From contig BSWB01000001.1 in assembly GCA_033239125.1 (NCBI GenBank), forward strand, positions 42,815,501-42,879,500: a DNA stretch of 64,000 nt, given 5' to 3'. The position numbers were made by a program, and so were the translations under genes. The stretch's first letter is position 1. Every line of letters begins with the position of its first letter. The notes under the pieces are model-generated. The model did not search any database. It had not been told where the DNA came from and worked only from the letters and a program-made list of their open reading frames with translations. This DNA is from Fagopyrum homotropicum. Its lineage: Eukaryota; Streptophyta; Magnoliopsida; Caryophyllales; Polygonaceae. Positions 1 through 11,720 of this stretch are shown here, piece by piece.

Positions 1-249
1 AGATCGTCCAACGGTTCGTTGCACCCCCAGGTGCTCGACCACCTCCTCACATCGAACACAAACGGCCCACCCACAACCCTTCGGCCCGTTACTGCCGCAC
101 CTGGCCCACCTACCTCTAATGAGCCTGCCACCCCAACACGCGTCAAAAACGGCCCGACAGACCTTTCCCGCGGGCTAATGACGAGACCGATACCCACCTG
201 ACCGGCCGCTCGCTCTCGCTTTGTTCCCGCACCCCGATCCAGTCAGACC

Positions 250-1876
250 ATGACCACTCGTGGTCAAGCCGGCATCCATAAACCGAACCCCAAATACAAT
301 ATGCTCACCGCCCCACCCACTCCGTCACCCCTTCCAAAATCACCCATTCTAGCTTTGAAGGACCCGAACTGGCTTACCACCATGCAAGAGGAATTTCATG
401 CTCTTATTAAAAATGGTATCTGGGAACTTGTTCCGAGGCCCCCATCTACTAATATTATTCGCTGCATGTGGTTGTTTAAGCATAAATTCAGGTCCGACGG
501 CTCTTTGGAGCGCCATAAGGCGCGGTTAGTGGTTAACGGAAAATCTCAACAAGAAGGTGTAGATTGCGATGAGACTTTCAGTCCGGTTGTCAAACCGGCG
601 ACCATTCGGATCGTTTTGAGCTTAGCTCTGTCCCGCGGCTGGCCCATCCATCAGCTCGATGTTAAGAACGCTTTCCTCCACGGACATCTCCAGGAAACCG
701 TCTACATGCATCAGCCTCCCGGTTTTCGACATGCACAGTTCCCGGATCACGTATGCCTGCTTCGACGGTCCCTGTACGGTCTAAAACAAGCACCTCGGGC
801 TTGGTTTCATCGGTTTGCTACCTATATTCAATCTAATGGTTTCTCTGGCAGCAAGAGTAATTAGTCGTTATTTGTCTACACCTCTAGTTCTGACATGGCA
901 TACTTATTGTTATATGTTGACGATATTGTTTTGACTGCTTCTTCTCCTGCCTTACTGACACGTTTGATGGTTGTGTTGAAATCAGAATTCGCTATGACTG
1001 CTCTTGGGCCTCTCACCTATTTTTTGGGCATACAGGTTACCCGTCATGACACGGGAATGTTTCTATCACAGGCCAAGTACACCAGGGAGATCATCAGTCG
1101 AGCGCATATGGCTTCCTGCAAGCCCTCCTCCACGCTTGTCGAGACCCGGTCGAAACTCGAGGCTAACGCCGGCCCTCCTGTTTCTGACCCTGGTCTGTAC
1201 TGTAGTTTGGCAGGAGCTCTTCAGTATCTCACCTTCACCAGACCTGACATATCATACGCCGTCCAGCAGTGTTGTCTGTTCATGCACGATCCCCGGGAGC
1301 CTCACTTTCAGGCTCTCAAACGGATCATTCGATACTTACAGGGTACTCCGGATCTCGGCCTACATTTGACAGCCACGTCATTTACGGGTCTCACCGCATA
1401 TTCCGATGCCAATTGGGATGGGTGTCCCGATACCCGCCGCTCCACCTCTGGATATTGTGTCTTCTTGGGGGACAATTTGATCTCTTGGTCCTCCAAGCGC
1501 CAACCTACTATGTCCCGATCTAGTGATGAGGCTGAATACCGCGGTGTTGCTAATGTCGTGGCCGAGACTTGTTGGCTCCGCAATTTGCTGATTGAGCTTC
1601 ATGTCCCTCTCAAGCGGGCCACCATTGTTTATTGTGATAACATTAGTGTTGTGTATCTATCATCCAATCCTGTGCAGCACCAGCGCACCAAACATGTTGA
1701 GATGGATATCCACTTTGTGCGGGAGAAGATTGCCTTGGGCCACCTTCGTGTTCTTCACGTCCCTTCCAGTCACTAGTATGCGGATATATTCACGAAAGGG
1801 CCTTCCCTCACCTCTTTTTCTAGACTTCAGATTCAGTCTCTACATTCGTCATCCTCCAGCTTCGACTGTGGGGGAG
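250..1876 (+). pseudogene. Copia pol fragment (RT-RNase H), broken
   Basis: The fragment encodes the RVT_2-type reverse transcriptase and RNase H of a Copia element. Visible motifs are KARLVV, FSPVVK, QLDVKNAFLHG and SLYGLKQAPRAW, then the catalytic YVDDIV, then RNase H with SDANWDGC, a DEAEYR motif and YADIFTKG. A premature TAG at 862-864 splits the RT just before the YVDD block; the frame is otherwise the same on both sides. A second TAG at 1774-1776 stands where the family has Gln before YADIFTKG, consistent with a C-to-T change. One extra C near 1803 shifts the last 25 or so codons. It would act in cDNA synthesis in virus-like particles if intact; here it is a pseudogene. Confidence 0.92.
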
Positions 1877-2089
1877 TGTTAGCGCATAATATTCTGCATT
1901 TAGTTAGCTTAATTACCTTAAGGGTATCTTTGTAATTATGGTTCTTTGTAACCTCCCTCTTTATATATTTTGCATTTAGTTAGCTTAATTACCTTAAGGT
2001 TATCTTTGTAATTATAGTTCTTTGTAACCTCTTTATATATCAGTGAATGAAAGGTGTAGAGTCAAGGACTCAGTTATCACATATTAACA
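1877..2089 (+). repeat. 3' LTR of the first Copia element
   Basis: A 213-bp LTR starts with TGTTAGCGCA directly after the purine tract and ends with TTAACA. Inside it a block of about 75 bp (starting GCATTTAGTTAGC near 1897 and again near 1971) is tandemly duplicated. A CTTTATATAT motif near 2033 can serve as a TATA box. Confidence 0.85.
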
Positions 2090-2850
2090 GTAATTTGATT
2101 GTGTCATGTCGAGCAACAAGACCAAACGTATCCGTACAATCAACGCATTCCCGTTGTGAACCCTTCACAATGAGTCTTGCCTTTAGCTTGTTTATAGAAC
2201 CATCAGGTTTAAAATTGGTCCTATAAATCCATTTGACTCCCTTCACCTTTTGATTCTTTGGCCAATCAACAAGCTTCCAAGCTGAGGTTTTTCAATCATC
2301 TTAATCTCCTTATGCATGGTAATTCTCCAACATCTATCACTCATTGCATCAATGAAACAACTAGGTTCAGATGCAAAATTGCATCTCTCATAAATATTTT
2401 ACTATATCCTTGTGTCCTCGGACATAAACATCACCTTCACTATCACTCTCATTTGTATTAGAATCAGTAACAATAATGTTAGTGTTTATAGATTGTTCAA
2501 TAATCTCAGTATCACCCTTGTCCCAAATCCACTGAGCTCCTCCATTAAACTTGATGTCTCTACTCACTGAAAATTTTCTAGTTTTTAAATCGTTAATGTG
2601 ATAGCCTTTGGTGATCTGTATATATTCGATGAAGATCCCAACATTGACCTTTTTGCCAAGCTTATCTCAATGCACATTTGATATATGAGTGTAACGGAAA
2701 CACATAGAAACTCTCAAGTGTGCACCTGAAGCTTTCTTCCCATGTCATAATTCATACAGAGTTCTCCCTTTCAAAACACTTGAATCTAACCAATTAGCTT
2801 CCACATAGATACAACTTGTAAATGTCATTTGGTTACACATAATTTAACCT
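2090..2850 (-). pseudogene. Degenerate Copia pol remnant (integrase C-term to RT start)
   Basis: Reading the minus strand gives degenerate Copia polyprotein. It runs from a region resembling GRTLYELWHGKK and an integrase C-terminal part (GYHINDLKTRKF, SRDIKFN) through the acidic linker to the beginning of RT (KPDGSINKLKARLIVKG near 2190-2230). Frameshifts and stops are frequent. The rest of the RT would lie to the left and is displaced by the insertion of the first element. No LTR of this remnant is visible. Confidence 0.75.
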
Positions 2851-3700
2851 TCTCTCCCGACACATCAATCTCAAACACAACCAAGAGGTCAACTTTTTAA
2901 CGCATACACGAATATTTGATGGCCCATTGAAGCTCATTTTAACGTGCTCCAAAAACATTCCAAAATAGGCGATTCATTATGATAATATTAAAAGGCGAAT
3001 AATCAACCGAATGCATTAGACCGAATGCATTAGACGATTATGGTTGAGTGACTTCATTGGCCTTAATACATCGTTCAACGTCGAACTCATCACCATTATG
3101 GGGTCCTTCCTTAGTGTCTAGCGAAGTTACAGATCGGTGTCTAGCTCAGGCTACGGACTGACATGACTACCACCTCCCATCTTCATGATCTTAGCATACA
3201 TTGAGAATCAAACACATGCACATCCTCCGTGGTTATTGCTTGTGTATGTCCAATGCTAGGGGAGTATCAATCCACTTGAGGAAAATCTCCTTTCAAAACA
3301 CTTTCCTTTTTTTGAAAGAGGTTGTAATTGTTTCCCGCCCTTTCTGAATAATAGTGTGCACTTTTTTCTTCTTTTTTTCTGTTAACTATGACAAAGCTAT
3401 GAAATTGGACATCTCTAAAATTCTGGAAGGGCATCCTTCCGGCGCACTAGATCATATATGTAAATTATTCAGCTTGAGAAATCAAAGGAGCCATGCTGTA
3501 AGCAAAAGATCATTCCTCCATGGTCGGCGTTTTGAACCAAAGCAAATAAACAATCGTTCCGACATTGCGAATAACCAAAAGTGCAATGGGCATCATTATA
3601 CAAGTTTTGTTCTTATTGATGCTCAATATTTTGGATAAGGTATATTATTCCTTCCCAAGACCAAAGCAGTCTGCAGGTATAGAGCAATGGGATAACATAA
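2851..3700. other. Intergenic, no gene recognised
   Basis: No coding similarity was found. The only local structure is a short direct repeat of CCGAATGCATTAGA near 3008-3033. The right end is the 3' flank of NDUFA12 and should hold its 3' UTR (minus strand). Confidence 0.5.
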
Positions 3701-6700
3701 TTAGCTTTTGGTGGGTTGCCACGGTTGGTATCTCGTCCAGTTTCGCTGCCCTGGATTGAGGGCATGACCTTTGGAGTGATATATGTACTCATCGCCTTCT
3801 CCTGAGAAATTCTGCTTGTGTTCAATTCCATACCTCTTTGGCTTAAGCATCAGAAGCTGCAATCCATACACCAGAAGCACTACTTTTAACGTATTTCTGG
3901 ATAATTATTCTTGTAAACTAATATTTTTAGAAAAAATCTTAGTCAATGACTTTTGCACATTTTAATCACTTGTTTCCATGAGTTAAGGGAGAAACACAAT
4001 TCATTGTAAAGCTAAGCAAGCCATGCACAACAGTTCCAAGTACAACTGCACTAACCTCATCCCCTGTGTGATCAGTCACATAGTGTAGCCAGCCATGCCA
4101 TTCTGCTGGGACCTGGGAAGCATTGTAGCGACCCTTGTTTCCATATTCCACCCACCTATGTCTGCCTGCACACGTAACCATTAGAAACAAATTTATGATC
4201 ATCATCCTGTCAAATCTAACCACAACTAATGTTTTCCTCCTTATATTTGGTGTTTTTATTAGTCCGCTTGTGTTCACAGACGTCAGGCACAAGGCAATGT
4301 CCTTGCAAAATTATTAACATGGCACAGCAGGAAAAACTGATGGGCCATAAAGCTTAACATAAATACAAGTAACGTAAAAATCAAGAGCTCTACACCCTCC
4401 TCCCTGCAGAGCACTAACAAATTCCCCTTTCCATGCTATCTATTCAATATTCACATCCCCACTTCCTAGTTTCATGGCAGTTCCCCAAGGCAGTCCATTT
4501 TCCCCATGTTTTCCATCATCTGAACTGGTGTTGTGTAGTGTTAGGAGTCTGCTACAATATTTTCCTATTATAAAATGAGGAACAACCACAGCTTGTATTC
4601 CTTAAGACATATAATTGAACTAGATTATGAGGATTCCTCAAATAGCTGAGTGGAAGATTCTTGCTCCAGATTTTACTCTTTCAATTTTCAGTTAGGATTT
4701 TCCTAACCCATCCCCCTAGGCAAGCATTGTGCCGACACGCAAGCTACCCCACACCATGTGTAGTGCACAAACACCCTCCGTTTCACGCTTTTCATTTGAT
4801 GCAAATGGAGGATGATTTTATTTTTGATGTATTTTCGGAAGGCTCTTCAAACTTTTTGCCCGTCTCCCCCAAGAAAGGGCCTTCTATTATGCTTGAGAAT
4901 TATTACAAGAACTTAACATATCAGCAGTTATTGTTGGTGAGGGAAAAACTTCTAGGTGAAAGAGAGACTGACCACACTGCACTTCCAGATTCTCGTAATA
5001 TTTATTGCCGAATTTGTCAACACCAACAAGTCTTGCTCCAATATTATGGATTTTGGTTTGCCTAAATGAATGGGCAAAAGGGACGTCAATTTTAAATCTC
5101 GAACAAGGAAAATACATCAGCAGAATAACTTCCACAGGCCACAGCTTGACAAATAAGAACAAAATTAAGATTATGTGGATACAGATTCAGCATTATGCTG
5201 CTGACTCTGCATCAGAAGGAACAAGTAGGATTATCATTTGGTGACAGTATTATGATAGCATCACTGAATCCTGCAGCTTCCACTAGCACCTTTATATCCA
5301 AGTTTGGTGCATTTTGCAACAGTGCTTCTAGTGAAATAGGTATATGGACATGAACAAATATGCATTCAAGAAAGCAGCTCAGTTTGTCACAGCTTTATCT
5401 ATGGGATGGCAAGAAGGATATACTAAGACAAAATCACAACTTCAGAGATGCCAACTTAAGGAATTTCCATGCACCGTAGCTAGTGAGTACTTCCAACTTG
5501 AGTTTCTTGCCTTCTTTGCTTCAACACAGATGCATTATTATTATTCCAAGTGGTAAAGATTTTACATAGGAAGAATATACAATAGACGATAAGGAGAAGG
5601 ATGAAAAAACAATGACCTTATACTATGAACATAATCACATTTTTAGTCAAAATTGACAGCTCTTAGTAGAAGTCTCATTTCCCAAGAGGTTTGTCATAGT
5701 TGTTCTCACACTCCTTAAAACTAAATAAATAAAACAGAATTAGACAGCATATTCAAACCAGTGATTATGAACTTCCTAAAAAGACAGACCATTCGGCATT
5801 CACTTTAGGAGGGCTTTCGGGCAGCAGAAAAATGGTCTCATAACTACAACCTTAGACATCATTATTTAGTAAATGACAAAAGGGTCACACAAGCTTAGAC
5901 ACCATTATTAGGAAGTGAAAAAATTATAATCTGTGTGATACATACGGTGCCATTAAGGACTATTCAAAATCCCACCATTGACAAAGAATAAATAATTCAC
6001 ATAATCCAATCTTCAGAGTGTTCATAAGATATTCAACATTCACTTTTCTAACGGATACCCCCAATATTTTCAAAATATATTGACACGGTGCAACATCGTT
6101 GACTAAGAGAGAGAAGTTGGATTGCAGTGTGAAGTTCCAGTGAATTTGGTGACAGGACATTAAAATGATGGTGTGGATCACATACTTCATCATTTCAAAG
6201 GATAAAATATTAATAAAACAATACAAGAAAAACAACAGGCATCCCTCAAACCCTTCTCTGATGTTGATCTTGCACCCCATATCCTAGCAAGATTGCAAGT
6301 GCATATTTACAAATCTAACAAATATTAAAGCATAAAAATTTACTTCAAAATTTTTTGGTAAGTTTTCTCACACAACCCCTTCTCTGATGCATATTGGAGC
6401 GTGTCACCCCGAACTTCCTGATCTTCTGTTAGAGCTTTTACATCCCCCACACCCGTGTAATTTCAGAGAAATTTAATCAAAAAGGTTGTACAAGTAAACC
6501 CGGACAGCCCAATTACAACTATATAGCAACAGATTATATCGCTAGAAATGAATTCCACAGACGATTTGAAAGGAGAGGGATGGGGTGTTAGAAATTAAAA
6601 GATTTCTATGATGATTCTGATAACGAGACTTTTGGAGGAGACTGCACAGACAAGGTGGCACAGGGCGGACTGAGACAGGTAAAACTTGTGCGAGGCAGAG

Positions 6701-7808
6701 ATATTTCACCTCTAGTTTTAACGATATTCTATTCTTTGCTCACATGACATCTTACAAAACCACATCAGTATATCACCTTTTCAAATGCCATATCATTAAA
6801 TTAGCCAGCACTTCTCACAGCAAATCAAAATGGCATGGTTGTGGCACAGTTTGATAAGATTGGGTTGTTTTTGACGAAGTGAACAGTTTCGTATGCACAC
6901 TAACTAAATGTTGGATTATTGAATTATTTTCCCCTAAAAACGACAGCAAAGAAGGCTATGGGTTAAAGCCTAGACACAGACTTGGCAGCTAGTCAAATAA
7001 CAAACAACAGCAAAAAAGCATAGAACAAAAGTGATAACATGAAAATTACATAAAGGGATATATACAAAGAACTAACAATTACCAAGAGACATAGCAAGTT
7101 CGTAACTCAAATACCCAATTTGAGAAGTGGCCAGTAAAATTCATTACAAGTACTGTTTCAAGGATTTAAAAAGTCAACACATTCGTTTTTCTCTCCACCG
7201 ATTAATATGGACAGTAAACAAAGTAACAAACTAATCAACACAAATTATTCAAACACCAGAAGCTGCAGAATTGAGCTGCTAATATAGAACCACAACGGAG
7301 AGGATACAAGATCAACAGCAATGATACCAAAATACATGGAATAAAAAAGGAAACGGATACTTACAATAGGTTTCCATCAAATATGCATTTCCTGTCAAAG
7401 ATAAATGTGAAGAGAAAAAGTAAATAAAAAATGATCGATTGGATGAAACACAGACAGTCAAAAGCCCAGTATAATGCAAATACAGAGAACCCCATAAATC
7501 AACAAACTGGGATTTCAAACAAATGACAAATTTTCTACAATAGTTACAGAACAATAAAAAAAAAAGATCATATAGATGCCCCAATTCAACTCGCTACCAG
7601 CTCAAATCTATCAAATTCGCAGAACACATTCGAAACCTAATCTTCCCTAAAGTGAAAACAAATCGCGGCAAGAGAGAAGGAAATTAAAATATAAAAATAG
7701 ATAGATGAAAATTTGTTACGTGTATCCTTCTTCCTTAAGCTCGCGAATGAAGTTAGAGAGGCCTTTCTCTCGGATCGACTTGAACACGCTCCTCACGACA
7801 GACGCCAT
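3701..7808 (-). CDS. NDUFA12: NDUFA12 (B17.2) subunit of mitochondrial complex I
   Basis: Accessory subunit of NADH:ubiquinone oxidoreductase, needed for assembly of the matrix arm in the inner mitochondrial membrane. Five exons are visible on minus: 7808-7720, 7391-7365, 5061-4973, 4165-4056 and 3856-3701. All introns are GT...AG, the phases fit, and the total is 471 nt, or 156 residues, close to the usual plant length of about 160. Family motifs are IREKGLSNFIRELKEEGY (exon 1), TKIHNIGARLVGVDKFGNKY (exon 3), RHRWVEYGNKGRYNASQVPA and WHGWLHYVTDHTGDE (exon 4), and PKRYGIEHKQNFSGEGD with a C-terminal PTKS (exon 5). Exon 2 is a 27-nt microexon encoding KCIFDGNL. Start chosen at the conserved MASVV. 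No frameshifts or stops; intron 2 is 2.3 kb. Probably functional. Confidence 0.94.
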
Positions 7809-7919
7809 CAAATCACTTGCTCGGTTTTTCCCTCTCTCCCTCCCTGCGTCTCCAATCTAGGGGAAAGGGGATCTGAAGACCGAATAATGTTTCTTACTTG
7901 GACAAATGGTTCTCGGCCT

Positions 7920-7944
7920 AGGCCCGTATAACACAACTGGCCCA
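7920..7944 (-). promoter_or_regulatory. Site II-like elements upstream of NDUFA12
   Basis: GGCCCA at 7939-7944 (TGGGCC on the gene strand) and a near match AGGCCCG at 7920-7926 lie 110-140 bp upstream of the start codon. TGGGCY site II elements are established promoter motifs of plant nuclear genes for mitochondrial proteins, bound by TCP factors. Function here is inferred from position and sequence only. Confidence 0.5.
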
Positions 7945-8043
7945 AGAAAGAGTGTTTTGTAGCCCCGGTTTGTTTGACGAGTTATCATGGGTACAGGTTG
8001 AAATAGCGCATTGCGTTTGTAGCCGGGGTGGGGCCCCAATGAT

Positions 8044-8672
8044 TATTTTTTATTTATTTTTTTTTGATATTGTCTTGTAAGAGATTAGACAGGTTATCTT
8101 CTATAGACTCTCTAACCTAGGTCGTCCTTTCGGATGGATCTTCCGCCTATAGAGTGGTCGATGATGAAACATGCGGGTAGTCGTGTCCCAATTATGCGAG
8201 TATGTCGACAACAAAATTGACTTTCCTGAAGACGTGAAGGATCTTGACCCATTGGAAACTAATCATAATGTTATAAATATGCGAAATAATAAGGTCAAGT
8301 TCTCACGCGCGGTTTCCAGATTTGCTTATTAGAATTGAAAATCATTAGGTTATCCCCTTTAATTTCAATATTGTCAATTTTCAATTTATGATTAGACCTT
8401 CCCGCAGCGCACATGCTTTAGCATGGAGGTCCGATATGTTTCCACATTATCCATAATCAAGGGTAATGGTTGATGCATATTGGATCTATAAGTACAAATC
8501 TGAAGGCTGATTCTCGAGATCCAAGTTTAGAGCCATCAAAATTTAGTTTGATGAATTCATTTCCGGGTTTAATGCAATGGATATTCCGGGTTTTCCTATT
8601 GTTCTTAGGTGTGTTTGATTTAGTTTGATTCTTCCTTTTATTCGCTTCTTGGCAATCCTTTATTTGAGATTG
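8044..8672 (-). pseudogene. LINE 3' end (RNase H-like domain and poly-A)
   Basis: On minus, 8574-8457 encodes the start of an RVT_3-type RNase H domain (PGNEFIKLNFDGSKLGSRES), followed by degenerate RNase H sequence with stops. The T-rich run at 8044-8069 is the poly-A tail of a minus-strand LINE. Endonuclease and RT are absent. The remnant abuts the truncated LTR of element A at about 8673. Confidence 0.7.
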
Positions 8673-8962
8673 AACAACTAAGCTCGTGTAAAGAGAACGG
8701 CTAAACTTGAGCAAAGAAGCATTGGAGGTGAAGTTGTCAACTAAGCTTGAGTTTACCACGTCATTCAAGCAAAGAAGACTCAAAACTCAAGATAAGAAGA
8801 CACTTCACTCGATCAAAGAAGACATGAGATGCAAAAGATTCAATGTTGCTTGAGTGGTACTTCACTCGAGCAAAGAGTACGCATCCACTCGAGCAAGAAT
8901 CCAAGAGTCCACATTTATCAACGTGTCTCGAGTTTACATTATCACTCGAGCAAAGAAGACAC

Positions 8963-11720
8963 TGTTGAAGAGTAAATTTTCATAAATTATAAAAATGAAC
9001 TCTTAGTAAACTTTAGCATGAAGCTAGAATTTGAAAATTGGGATTATAAATATCCTCATAATATGTCCGATGTTAAATTAATCTTTTCAACAAATACAAA
9101 TTCATTTGAAATTATTTCAAGGCTAAAAGCTAATTATACAAATTAGCTCATGATTTATTTAAATTATTTTTTTTAAGTCTAAAGGTTAATTATATTTAGC
9201 TAGTGATGGACTTAATTTAACCAAAATTAAAAAATATGGAAAGTGTTGTTGGAGGTTGAATGCAACGCCCACTTTGCAAGAAGTTTAAAAGTAGTTTACT
9301 ATATTCTTCTTTATTAAAAAGAAAAACAAAATTAAAGGAGATAATGGGCTTAGTGGTGGGTAGTTTCCAAGTTAAACCACTTTCATGTCTCATATATATC
9401 CATCTGGTGGGCGAAGTAGATGGGCTCTTACAAAAGAAACCTGCAAAAAAGCCAAAACAAAATGCAGTAAGCAACAAAATAAAAAGCCACCCATACTCTA
9501 CCTGAAGAAAGATAGAAAGTTGCAGGAAACAGAGTGCAAAGCAAATTAAGGAAAAGAAGATGGTAGAAGAAGGCCAAGAAAAAAAGAGACCGGTCAATTC
9601 AACTACACAAATAAAGCAACAAGCAGTAGATGGTCAAAATACTGGAAAGAATGAGCAAATCAAATGGAGGGCACATGGATCGAATCACGGGTAGCATCGT
9701 ATATGTCCCGATGCTCATGGCTTCTTCTCCAAATCCTTCCAAGGACCATAAAAAAACGTAGCGTTGTTCGAAAAGCAGTTGCTTTCGTCATGTAGCCGGT
9801 TCGAAAGTAATAACTTTCGCTTGTTACATAAAACTCGTCGTTGATACGAAAGTGACGACCTTCACCGCTATATTGAAATTGTAAATCAAACGATTTGCTG
9901 CCCCACCAAAATCTAATTGTTTTGGAGAAACTCACATGTATTCTAGTTGTGTAAATTACGAATCGGTTTGGTCGACTCACAAAAGAGAAATTAAGACTCG
10001 TAGTCGGATCGAAAGTAATCACTTTCCCAGGCTACATTGAAACCGTAGTCGGTAGACTGTTGCGTTTCACCGCATGAGAAAGGGATTTAAGATTGGATTA
10101 TAGGTAAAGTTGAAGAAGGGGAACGATAAAAACAAAATTGAAAAGCCCAAACTCACGGGAAATGTTAGTAGCTTGATTGTTTTCTTTAGTTCTTGCCTCC
10201 AAAGTCCCCAGTCGAGCTATAATCGAATCGCGCGTTTCTCTTGATGTTCATCCTCTAAGACTTTGTGTCCATCCCTTGAACCCTTCAGTAGGACTAATTT
10301 TCGAATCTTCTTTGACCATGGCTCTCATCATGCTGCTTTCGATGCCATCGGAGCCGAGAGCGGGTCTTCACTCTGTCGATCTCCATTGTGCGCTTTCATG
10401 TATCTTCTTCTGTAAAGTATCATATAAGAAAGCATCACAGAGAGAATGAGAACAAAGTAATAAAGGAAGAAAGCATAAAAAAAGAAGAAAAGATTAAGTA
10501 AAGTAAAAAAAAAAATTAAAAAAAAAGAAGGAAAACAAAAGTGAAATGTATATATAGATGTCTATACATGTACAGACCTTCACGTACAAATAATTATGGC
10601 AATATAAAAAATAATAATAAAAATAGAAGAGAGTGGTGTTGTAGGATGCGACTACAACCTGCAAAGCTATTGTTCATCATTTTCAATTACAATTTGGTTT
10701 TATTATTAAAATAGATCCTTAAAAATAGAGTTTTATAAAAGTGATCCATTAAGAGTTAAGACAAACTCTTAAATTATATCGGATACAGTCGCAAATCAAA
10801 TTCAAATACTATTTTCACAAACGAACTACGGGTGGTTTGATCTCTTTTATAAGAGTACGTAGAAAACTCGACTAATAAATTGTCTAGTTCAACCGCAAAA
10901 ATTAAATTAACTTTTATGTAAATGTAAAAGTCAAAAAAAGAACTACGTATGATTTGATCCCGTTTTTACGGATACGTAGGAAATTTAATTCAAAAGGATA
11001 CGTATTAAATTCAATCACAAAATATATTTTTGACTTTTATATGAAAGGAAAGTCATAAAGTTAAATTTTTATTAATTTAATACAAAAGAATATGTATTAA
11101 ATTCAATAACGAAATACATTTTTGACTTTTATATGAAATGAAAGTCATAAAATTAAATTTCAAATAGTCCATCAAGAACTACGTACGACTTGATTCCTGA
11201 TAAGGGATACGTAGGAAATTTGGTACAAATAAAGTTTGAACCAGATTCAGTCACGGGTTTTAAAATAAAATAATGAAATAAATAACCTAACACTTTTCTT
11301 GATCATGCGCGTGATAGCGGGATGAATTAAGCAACCCTTCCTAGAAGGTGGGTTTAATTTAATCTTATGATGCATGGTCGAGATATAAATACCATGCAAA
11401 TGATAGTTGAATCATCGACTAGGCAACCCTTCCTAGAAGGTGGGTTTGGACTTTGATTCTCTGATGCATGAAAATACTGCACTGAACTACGTGAGGCTTG
11501 ATCCTCTTTAACGAGGTACGTAGGCAACCCGTCCAAAAAACGGGTGCAGCCCAAATCACTAAAACAAACCAAATATCGGTATTTATATAACTTAGAATCA
11601 AAAGGTCAAAAAGAGAGGGTCGAACTTAAATAACAAATAAATAAAATGTGTTTTGTAAATTTGTATTCGAATAAAACATAAAAAGGCGTTTTGTAAATTT
11701 GTGTACATTTTTACTCAATA
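8963..11720. mobile_element. Element D: probable solo LTR (2.76 kb)
   Basis: Flanked by a perfect 5-bp duplication, GACAC at 8958-8962 and 11721-11725, and it interrupts the LTR of element A exactly. It starts TGTTGAAGAG and ends CTCAATA. There is no long terminal repeat pair inside and no coding region for transposition proteins, which fits a solo LTR, though an unknown non-LTR insertion is possible. Inside are four copies of an inverted ACTACGT...TACGTAG motif (10824-11530), two copies of CAACCCTTCCTAGAAGGTGG (near 11332 and 11425), and a purine-rich A tract at 10445-10530. Confidence 0.6.
10824..11530. repeat. Four dispersed hairpin-type repeats in D
   Basis: Each copy is about 45 bp: AACTACG, then TTGATCC or similar, then a short complementary pair, then TACGTAG. 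Copies start at 10824, 10941, 11177 and 11485. The outer arms (CTACGTA / TACGTAG) are inverted and could pair; the inner loops also carry small complementary runs that vary between copies. Confidence 0.65.

Larger units (their letters stand above)
1..2089 (+). mobile_element. Ty1/Copia retrotransposon, 3' part, truncated by window start
   Basis: This is the 3' portion of a Copia element: the end of the integrase-RT linker, reverse transcriptase, RNase H, a purine-rich tract (GTGGGGGAG) and the 3' LTR. The 5' LTR, gag, protease and integrase lie outside the window. Its right border is TG...CA and it is followed by sequence of a second, oppositely oriented Copia remnant, so it inserted into that older copy. 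The reading frame has two internal stops and a frameshift, so this copy is not able to make an intact polyprotein. Confidence 0.93.

Noticed and set aside
4661..5556. Plus-strand ORFs inside the NDUFA12 introns and exons
   Set aside because: They overlap proven minus-strand exons or intron sequence and have no recognisable domains.
9217..9597. 126-residue hydrophobic minus ORF in element D
   Set aside because: Phe/Leu-rich translation of an A-rich strand; no family resemblance and no conserved start context.
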